Shown here: positions 7,374 through 13,380 of the stretch, one piece after another
Position numbering within the stretch: position 1 is the first letter of the stretch
Layout: every line of letters starts with the position of its first letter
Assembly (NCBI GenBank): GCA_036939355.1
Contig: JALLAP010000385.1
Coordinates: 1 to 13,380, forward strand
DNA: 13,380 nt
Direction of reading: 5' to 3'
From: Thalassiosira profunda
Lineage: Eukaryota; Bacillariophyta; Thalassiosirophyceae; Thalassiosirales; Thalassiosiraceae
Made by a program: the position numbers and the translations under genes
The notes under the pieces: generated by a model
The model's database searches: none
Told to the model about the DNA's origin: nothing
Seen by the model: the letters and a program-made list of their open reading frames with translations, nothing else

Positions 7374-8299
7374 CTAGTACAAATGGGCAACAGCGGCAGC
7401 GAGCGGCAACAGCACGATCGTGGCAACAGACATGGCGCCAGCGCTCGAACCCTCCAGCTCAGCCGAATCAGGCGCCTGCGCGCGGGCGTAGTCGATGAAG
7501 GAGAGCGTCTTCGCAGGAGCGCTATCGTTGGGCACGGCCGGTTCAATGGAGCGGCGCTTGGGCTGGGCCTTGCCGCTTTTCGCGCTGTAGGACCCCTTGG
7601 AAGTCTTGGAGTAGGCGCTAGTCTTCAGGGCCTTGGCCGATACGGTGGCAGCAACTTCGGGGTCAGGGAGTTCGATGGCAGGGAGGTCGATGGCGGCGAG
7701 GTCGAGGCTCATGCTATGATCCTGTGTGAGAGCGAGTGTAAGTTGAGGGGGGTGCGAGCGAATGCAAACGATTGATGGCAGGCCTCACCCCAGACCCGTC
7801 CACGTCAAGGAACCGGCGAGACTTGACCGACTTGGAATCGACGCTGTTCTTCGTGCTCTTGCTGCTGGTGAACGGTTCCTTGCCGCTCTTGAAGCCATAA
7901 GCCTTGCCGCTCTTGGCGCCTCCCTTGAACAGTTTGGAGGCCTCTGTTTGGGAGGTTGGAGTTGAAGTGGTTGCAGTTGAAGTGTGAGATGCCGAAGAGC
8001 TGGCACACGAGGTATTATCATTACTTACTCGAGCTCGACTCCTTCTCTGCTTTGGCATCGCCCATCTTCCCGGACTTGGCTTTGCCGGCCTTTGCCTTGG
8101 CCGATTTGGCTCCAGACAGCTCGATGACTCCGGGCAGCTCGATGTTGGCTTCAGGCAGCTCAATGGCCTCGGCAGATACGGATACGGATCCAAGCAGCTC
8201 GATGTTGGCGATGCTCATCTCCGTCTTGACAGCCTTGGCGGACTGGCCGGCCACCTGGCCCGAAGCGAGAAGAAGTAGGATGCTGGCGAAGGTCTTCAT
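7374..8299 (-). CDS. Silaffin-like secreted Lys/Ser-rich protein with KxxK pairs and GPI-anchor-like tail (three exons)
   Basis: The exons are 8299-8029, 7943-7789 and 7721-7374: 774 bases, 257 residues. Residues 1-18 (MKTFASILLLLASGQVAG) are a clear signal peptide. Acidic-hydrophobic I-E/D-L-P units lie at 33-62 and 153-161. Lysine clusters lie at 65-86, 91-131 and 172-193. Thirteen KxxK pairs (22/25, 65/68, 70/73, 75/78, 83/86, 94/97, 101/104, 109/112, 119/122, 128/131, 172/175, 181/184, 190/193) take up 26 of 30 lysines; Ser is about 40 and Cys is zero. RFL at 134-136 fits the RXL processing site of silaffin precursors. Residues 234-257 (SSAGAMSVATIVLLPLAAAV plus four residues) look like a GPI-attachment signal or tail anchor. 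Family knowledge: silaffins carry modified lysines and phosphoserines and promote silica formation in the silica deposition vesicle. I infer that role here. Alternatives are another wall or adhesive protein; the signal peptide argues against a nuclear H1-like protein. Confidence 0.72.
7722..7788 (-). other. Intron 2 of the silaffin-like gene (67 bp, phase 0)
   Basis: On the minus strand the donor is GTGAGG at 7788-7783 and the acceptor is CTCACACAG ending at 7722. It joins DVDGSG to DHSMSLDLAAIDLP in frame. The frame is also open through the intron for some distance, so retention is possible, but that reading ends in a different frame without the third lysine cluster and C-terminal tail. Confidence 0.8.
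7944..8028 (-). other. Intron 1 of the silaffin-like gene (85 bp, phase 1)
   Basis: On the minus strand the donor is GTAAGT at 8028-8023 and the acceptor is CAAACAG ending at 7944. Reading through gives a stop (TAA) two codons after the donor. Splicing joins A from exon 1 with AG from exon 2 to make Lys91 and continues the KxxK pattern in frame, which supports the model. Confidence 0.85.
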
Positions 8300-8736
8300 C
8301 GTGCTCGTGGGAGTGGTGGAGGATAGAGGGTGGGCTAGCGGTTGGTGCAGGAGGTCGAATTATGAGCAGTGGAAGAGAAGATTGCGCCCAATGGAGCTGC
8401 TGGTGGTTCATGCATCTGGCGACAGCTGTTTGTTGTGCCCGTTGCTTGAGTTGCTTTTCTTCGGCTTTGTATGGGGGCGATTCATTAGATCGAGCAATGG
8501 ATGCTGTGCCAGCGCATACATGCATTGGGCCATTCATTCATGCCTAGAGTCTGTCTCGAACACTCTGTCAGCGCCCGCATGATTGACTTTTGATACTCAA
8601 TGTGCCGCAATGTGCCGTGTTTGCTTTGATCGTGGCAAGATGGGGTGGCGTCTGTTGAAATCTCGACGTGAGGTGGGACGATCTGTTGGGCAGGAGTTGG
8701 TCTGCCGTCGTCTGAGGTGAGGTATAATTCGAGGCA
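8300..8736. promoter_or_regulatory. Divergent intergenic region between the silaffin-like gene and gene 6
   Basis: The 437 bases hold no supported gene and must contain the promoters of both flanking genes. Visible elements are a perfect tandem 10-mer (8598-8617), two ATGCAT palindromes (8410-8415 and 8520-8525) and TATAAT at 8723-8728. The last is only 8 bases before the ATG at 8737, so it is not a plausible TATA box for that start. Shared control of the two genes is possible but not shown. Confidence 0.45.
8598..8617. repeat. Perfect tandem duplication of CAATGTGCCG
   Basis: The decamer CAATGTGCCG occurs twice with no spacer inside the divergent promoter region. It may be a duplicated factor-binding site or a random slippage product. 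Confidence 0.6.
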
Positions 8737-10131
8737 ATGTCTAGGACGATGGATGATTGGGCCGAATCCGAGCTGCACCCGGCAGCCCTGGTCTTCCGCA
8801 ATGAAGTCATTGGTGGGCTTGGGCAAGAGAACTCTCGGCTGGAAGAAGAAATTTCGCGTCTCCAGCCCTTGCTCAGCTACCTCAAAACGATAGAGGTCAA
8901 GGCTACAACGAATGAGGAGGCAATACGCATGGTCGAAACGGACTACGACGGGTCAATGGTCTGGATGCCCAACGCGTCTGCTCAGCGAAACACAGTAGCA
9001 ACAGTGTCCCTGAGCGATGGCTCCGTTGTAGACAGTGGCAATGGCGAGGAGCTTCACATTCCGATCGAGGGATGCTATCATAAACTTCTATTGGAGAACC
9101 TCGGCTTCGTTGGTGGAGTGGGTTTGAGCGTTTCAGGCAAAACTGCCTGGTTCCCCCAGGGCAGTGCCCGAAATGGAGGGGGGCGCACCAATGTGTCCGT
9201 GGCTCGAGACGACACCGTTTATCTCACAATCTCCGTCGACGATGAGTTGTCTATTCAAGGAGAAATCACTGGGCTCAACAATCAAGATCACGTCAAGTTT
9301 GTAGAGGGAGTCTATGGCAGCAGCCACTTCGATGGATACTTGATGACTCCCCCCGTTTTTTCTCAGTATCGCATATTCGATGGGTCGGGTGTGACCTTTG
9401 CCCCAAACGCGGTGATCGTGAAGTTGACTCCTTCTGTGAGGGAGACGCTCGGGCTCGTTAAGATCGCGACAAGTGAGCCCTCGCAGGAGATGTCTCCTTC
9501 TCAGCAACTCCGTGCTTTGACAGTTGCGGCTCTAGGGAGCAATGATCAGAAGGCTTTGTTCGACACCAACAAGGTTCTAAGTCTTCAGAGAGATGCCCTG
9601 CTGGACATTCGAGCGAAGGCCCTTCGAGTTGACCTCTTTCACGGAGAAGAGGCGCTCAGCTTCTCCCTCGAGGAGGGTGAAATGACAGTTGTAGATGACA
9701 AGCCAATGTGGGTCGTCCCTCTTGATGGAAAGGAAGGCTCCACTGTAGCTGTGGACGACTTAGGGCAGTCTGTACTCCACGTTTCTGGGGCTCGCCTGAA
9801 CGATCGAAGCTTCGAAGATAATCTGCGTCTTCTGCGACAGCATTTCTCTCCAGAGGCTCAATTTGATATTGTGTATGAGGGCAATCATGGATACATGCTT
9901 CCGTATCTCTGGGGCATCCAAGTCCTAGGAGTTATTGACGACGACGATCTCACGGACGATGAGCATCTGGAGATGACACATGACTTCCTTAACAAGATGT
10001 GGCGGGTATTTGGTGGTGGCCAGCCAGCTGGATTTCCGAGGTCCTTCAAGATTCGCTTGAAGGAGGCCCGATTCCACCCCTCCGCTTCGATTCTTTCGCT
10101 GGCTGGACTGCATGATGAATCTGAAGACTGA
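8737..10131 (+). CDS. Acidic protein of unknown function
   Basis: A 464-residue intronless frame from ATG 8737 to TGA; a second Met at residue 5 is an equally possible start. There is no signal peptide or membrane span, so a cytosolic or nuclear protein is likely. Residues about 25-55 (QENSRLEEEISRLQPLLSYL) are a short coiled coil. Residues about 85-235 look rich in beta strands and contain Gly/Ser turns (LGFVGGVGLSVSGKTAWFPQ, then YLTISVDDELSIQGEITG). Residues 255-300 are helical, 310-350 are again strand-like, and 355-375 and 410-425 are helical around an acidic run, DDDDLTDDEH (401-410). The C-terminus ends HDESED. I recognise no family or catalytic motif. It is divergent from the silaffin-like gene and converges on the RNB gene, with 60 bases between stops. 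Confidence 0.75.
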   Translation: MSRTMDDWAESELHPAALVFRNEVIGGLGQENSRLEEEISRLQPLLSYLKTIEVKATTNEEAIRMVETDYDGSMVWMPNASAQRNTVATVSLSDGSVVDSGNGEELHIPIEGCYHKLLLENLGFVGGVGLSVSGKTAWFPQGSARNGGGRTNVSVARDDTVYLTISVDDELSIQGEITGLNNQDHVKFVEGVYGSSHFDGYLMTPPVFSQYRIFDGSGVTFAPNAVIVKLTPSVRETLGLVKIATSEPSQEMSPSQQLRALTVAALGSNDQKALFDTNKVLSLQRDALLDIRAKALRVDLFHGEEALSFSLEEGEMTVVDDKPMWVVPLDGKEGSTVAVDDLGQSVLHVSGARLNDRSFEDNLRLLRQHFSPEAQFDIVYEGNHGYMLPYLWGIQVLGVIDDDDLTDDEHLEMTHDFLNKMWRVFGGGQPAGFPRSFKIRLKEARFHPSASILSLAGLHDESED

Positions 10132-10191
10132 AGCCATACCAAACGCTCAGCCCAAGCCTTGCGTAGTATCTTGACGCGTGCATTTTTGGGT

Positions 10192-13149
10192 TTATTGAAC
10201 GAGTGATACTTTCAGCAGACCAGCCTCGGGGTTTATCTTGTCAACCTGAACGAGGAGCTTTTGGCCGCTCTTTAGAGTCCCCTTGACCCCTTTGCAAGAA
10301 GCTGTCGCGCCTGTTCCTAAGATAACCACTTGATTGTTGTGACCGGTGCTCATTGCTCTGACGTGTTGCTGGGCATTGGCGCCACCGGCAGACTGCAAGT
10401 GGCGAGCGAGGTCGTGCAAAGCCGATACTTGGCGCCGGCCGCCGCGATTCTGCGCGGATTGCTTGGCCGAGCTCAGGTTCGCAATGTTATCACTCGCAAG
10501 CGATGCGATCTTTGACGCCTGGCGGCATTGTTCCAATGTCAGGGGCTTGCCATAGCCGCAAAGAACCGAGAGAGCCTGGCGTTGGGCTATCCCATCAATG
10601 TAACGCCTCAACGGAGCAGTCCCGAGCCGACCTCCACGATCGGCCCCGCTGCCCGCTGCGCGAGGAATCGGCTGCTTTGACCTGCTTACCAATGTGCCAA
10701 GGGCGAAGGCGTACAAATCTAGTGCCGAATCGACCATTCTATGGCCCCGAGAACGCTGGAAAGACCCACCGACACCGTCATCCCTCGCTTGAGCCCCGGA
10801 TGCAGCACTCAGCTCTTTGGAAATGCGTTCTCTGGTCGAAAGACGCTTCTCTCGTTTCTGCGCAGCTTGGTTCAGTTGCCGGTGTCGTTTGCTCCACAAG
10901 TCTAGATTTCTCTCTGCCACAGATATCACAGCTTTGGTGCTGGCCAACGATTTCGGAACATCATCAGCGTCACTCTCCAACAGTTGAGTGGCTTCGTTGA
11001 ATGCTAGCGCCCTGGGGCTGGATATGATGGTTCGTTCCAAGCCGGCCTCGAGCAATTTGCCGTCTCGTTCGTCAATGTATGCCCAGAGCGTCACGCATCT
11101 ATTTACGGTATTTTCTTTGTTCGTGGCGAGCGATAACGCTGTCAGCGCCACGGGTGGCAGCAGGTGCAGCGGTCCTGTGTTGTGAAAGAGAATGCACGAA
11201 GAGAGTCAGCAAGAGCACAACTTGGCATCGATCAAAGCTGGTCATTCTCACCCAAAGGCAAATCGTATCTGCTTTGACCTCGACGTTCAGCTGCTCGACG
11301 CAGCAAGTCTACATTCACAGTCCCATCCGATTGCCTTTCCTGGAAATAGATGTCAGAAACGTCGGCAATGTGAACGAGGACCTCCCACTTGGACGCTGCT
11401 TTGTTCACCCTCCTCCCGGTGGACGATCGCAGTCGAATCCCAATCGAGTCATCCAGAAACGTGGCACGCTTGGCGTCGATGCAGACGCATGGCAGTGAGG
11501 TCAGATCCACTCTTCCCTCCAAGCCATCGTTTGGTTTCCGCGGGTCCTTCTTCTTCTGCGAGTAGCAGATTTTAGCCAGCGTCTCGCGCCGTTTGTCTTC
11601 GTACGACGCCAGCGACCTCGCTGCCTCGAGCAACTCCGGAGACCAAGGCTCGATCGTGCCTGCCTTTTTGCTTCTCCTCTCATCATTCGAACCCGCAGAC
11701 CACCTGCCAATCTTGACCAGTGCCTTCGTTGCACCTTCGGCCGTCAACGGCAAGTTCATGCTCGTCAGAGCTGCTCGCACGTCGACCTCGAGCATCGTCT
11801 CTTCCTCCTCCTGCTCTGACTCGCCGTTCCATACGTCTCCCATGGCAAGACACTCCAGACGATGCGCGATTCTTTCGTCTGCAGCGGTTAAAATCAGTGG
11901 CCCGTCCCTAGGGCTGTCGTTTGCGTTGCTCTTGGTTGTGGCAAACTTGCGACCCTCCGTGCCCGCCTTGGTGCTGGGGTCCACCGCGATCCAGCCGCCA
12001 TTTACTAATGTAACCTCCGCCACCTCCTTTTGCTCTGGATTGAATTCGTTGTATTGGGCCGACACGAATTGGCACGACCTCCGCTTGAAGCGCCCTCCCG
12101 CCACGGCATCTTCCGTCAGCACCTGGGCCGCCACCATTCGTCTAATCAACACCTCCTCGTCGCCATCGCGGCAATAATCCGCATCCGAATACAGGTACTC
12201 CGTTGCCAACGACGAATCGACCAACCTCGAGGCCCGATCCTCTCCCACCTTGAAAAGGCTGCGGAGCAGCTCCTCGAGATGCGCCGGGTTCGAAGATTGC
12301 AACGCGAGTTTGGGGATCTGCTTCTTCGTGAGGGCGTAGCGATTGTGGGACGGCGGCCGCGCGCGGTTGGCCATCCGCCCGTTGTAGAGGTTTTGCATGG
12401 CCTTTTCTTTGGGGAGGATGGTGGTTTGCAGTGCCTCTTGGGCTTTGGCGAAGCTGGATTGGAGGGCATTTGCTGTAGCATCCCGCGTGGGTGTGGAGTA
12501 TGCATCGTGGTAGTCCTGCCACAGGGTGGTGATCTGGCCTGATTTGATTTGCAACCACCAAACATATCAGAAAAGAGCCGCACTCGAAACATTCTTCAGT
12601 GACAGGGGCAGGCTCACCAATATCAACCACCTTCTCCTCCTGCAACAGCCCATCGCCTTTCATCACCACGACATTCGCCAGCGGCGGCTTTGAACCTCCA
12701 TTCGACGAAGGAGGTATAAACCCAACAACGAGGCAGAGCTTCCAAGATCCACCCTCGTATATTTCCGCGGGCACCGGGCGCTCTGACAGATCGGCAGTGT
12801 CCAACGTCACGAGGCGGCTGCCGAACCCATATCGTCGTAGGATTTGCGGCAACTCGTCTCCGTAGTCTTCGTTGCTCGATTTCGACGCGTATAATCTGGT
12901 TGCGAAATTCGCAGACGTATACAGAGGTTTTCGCGCCGATGCATGCCGTATGTTGGCATGATCTCTTCTTCTTGTTTGCAAGCAGCCATTGTTGTGGCGT
13001 GGACTGCATCGAGTGATGGGTGTGCCGACGGGCACGAAGAGCGACGCGGCGAGATGGTTCGACGACGCCGACAGATGCGACAGCGCCGCCGCCAGTAGGA
13101 GCAAGGCGGAGAAATTCCTCGGCGGCTGCCGTCGGCGTGGGCGCGCCAT
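10192..13149 (-). CDS. RNase II/R-family (RNB) exoribonuclease, probably plastid-targeted (three exons)
   Basis: The exons are 13149-12618, 12538-11252 and 11174-10192, in total 2802 bases and 933 residues. The N-terminus has an Arg-rich start, a hydrophobic core (residues 13-28) and AASLFVP at 34-40. This resembles the diatom plastid cleavage motif with Phe38, and a basic Ser/Thr-rich stretch to about residue 90 follows it. A small beta domain (about 109-177) precedes a long helical region. The RNB core begins near residue 522: DLTSLPCVCID (D532), then ATFLDD (D540, D541), WEVLVHIADVSDIY, ERRGQSRYDLPLGPLHLLPP across the second intron, and TAPLRRYID (792-800) with the catalytic Arg pair. An S1-like strand set ends the protein (about 879-933). 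Family knowledge: such enzymes degrade or trim RNA 3' to 5', and plastid versions mature rRNA and mRNA. Oddity: the third of four metal-binding acids is Phe538. It is divergent from gene 8. Confidence 0.85.
11175..11251 (-). other. Intron 2 of the RNB gene (77 bp, phase 1)
   Basis: On the minus strand the donor is GTGAGA at 11251-11246 and the acceptor is CACAACACAG ending at 11175. It joins YDLPL-G to PLHLLPPVALTALSLAT, restoring the conserved RNB stretch in which RGxSxY-LP is followed by a LLPP-type segment. Without splicing the frame ends within seven codons. Confidence 0.9.
12539..12617 (-). other. Intron 1 of the RNB gene (79 bp, phase 1)
   Basis: On the minus strand the donor is GTGAGC at 12617-12612 and the acceptor is CAAATCAG ending at 12539. 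Splicing gives EEKVVDIGQITTLWQDY and connects the presequence exon to the catalytic exons in one frame. All three exon lengths then sum to a multiple of three. Confidence 0.88.
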
Positions 13150-13347
13150 GGTGAGCAGCCGACCTCGCCGCCACGCACCGGCGGCAACGGGCGTGCACTG
13201 ATGTGTTGTCCGCGCGCGCCGACCAATGTCCCTGATGTCCGACCGCTCGTGGCCACCCACTTTGAAAAATCTCGACTCTTGACACACAACCACAACTTCC
13301 GCGGCGGCCTCCTACCCCACCTCCGCTCCACCACCCATCAACCAACC
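13150..13347. promoter_or_regulatory. Short divergent promoter region between the RNB gene and gene 8
   Basis: Only 198 bases separate the two start codons. The right side (about 13290-13347) is C-rich with CCACC/CATC runs, like a leader, and ends ACCAACCATGG. No TATA box was seen. Both promoters and both leaders must fit here, so a bidirectional promoter is likely (inference). Confidence 0.5.
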
Positions 13348-13380
13348 ATGGGCAAGGGCTACAAGCTCACCTCCGCGGCC
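13348..13380 (+). CDS. First 11 codons of a gene running off the right edge
   Basis: An ATG in a favourable context (ACCAACCATGGGC) after a C-rich leader opens MGKGYKLTSAA and continues past the edge. Eleven residues are too few to name a product. The call rests on the start context, the GC-rich codons and the divergent layout. Confidence 0.45.
   Translation, partial: MGKGYKLTSAA

Noticed and set aside
7714..8193. 159-codon minus-strand frame across the middle of the silaffin-like gene
   Set aside because: Its first part is exon 1 read in another frame plus intron 1. Only the middle part is real coding sequence, as exon 2.
8039..8299. Lys/Ala-rich exon read as a histone H1-like nuclear protein
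   Set aside because: A clear signal peptide and a hydrophobic C-terminal tail place the product in the secretory pathway.
8723..8728. TATAAT just before gene 6
   Set aside because: It lies only 8 bases before the ATG, too close to place a transcription start and leader between them.
12142..13293. 383-codon minus-strand frame at the RNB 5' end
   Set aside because: It starts upstream of the best ATG (13149), reads through intron 1 and then continues in the wrong frame over exon 2. The spliced model explains the conserved parts.

Overview
The window is nuclear DNA from a gene-dense, intron-poor eukaryote, most likely a centric diatom (Thalassiosira-like) or close stramenopile relative. The evidence is: short GT-AG introns (67-85 bp); two proteins with N-termini that look like bipartite plastid presequences (signal peptide, then a Phe/Leu-containing cleavage site and a basic transit peptide); a large type II membrane glycosyltransferase of the GT92/DUF23 type; and a secreted, Lys/Ser-rich, Cys-free protein with KxxK lysine pairs like those of diatom silaffins. 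The species assignment is inference. I see no mobile element, tRNA, rRNA or CRISPR array.

Layout, left to right: (1) a minus-strand membrane-anchored protein running off the left edge (1-457, partial); (2) a plus-strand unknown protein with an N-terminal membrane segment and a Gln-rich coiled-coil stretch (739-1602); (3) a minus-strand GT92-like glycosyltransferase with two six-cysteine repeats in its lumenal stalk (1665-4820); (4) a plus-strand MATE-family transporter with a likely plastid presequence (5474-7198); (5) a minus-strand three-exon silaffin-like protein with signal peptide, KxxK clusters and a C-terminal GPI-anchor-like tail (7374-8299); (6) a plus-strand acidic protein of unknown function (8737-10131); (7) a minus-strand three-exon RNase II/R (RNB) enzyme with a plastid presequence (10192-13149); (8) the first 11 codons of a plus-strand gene (13348 to the edge).

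The eight genes alternate strictly between strands. This leaves four divergent promoter regions (281, 653, 437 and 198 bp) and three tight convergent junctions (62, 175 and 60 bp), where 3' ends probably overlap. Nothing shows that the genes form one pathway. The secretory products (genes 3 and 5) could both serve the cell wall, and the two plastid candidates (genes 4 and 7) are separate housekeeping functions.

The most interesting item is gene 5. Read frame by frame it is only fragments. With two introns removed it becomes a continuous 257-residue precursor in which 26 of 30 lysines fall into 13 KxxK pairs, and the codon formed across the first splice junction is itself a lysine spaced x2 from the next one. 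Second is the RNB enzyme, in which one of the four metal-binding aspartates of the family appears to be phenylalanine.
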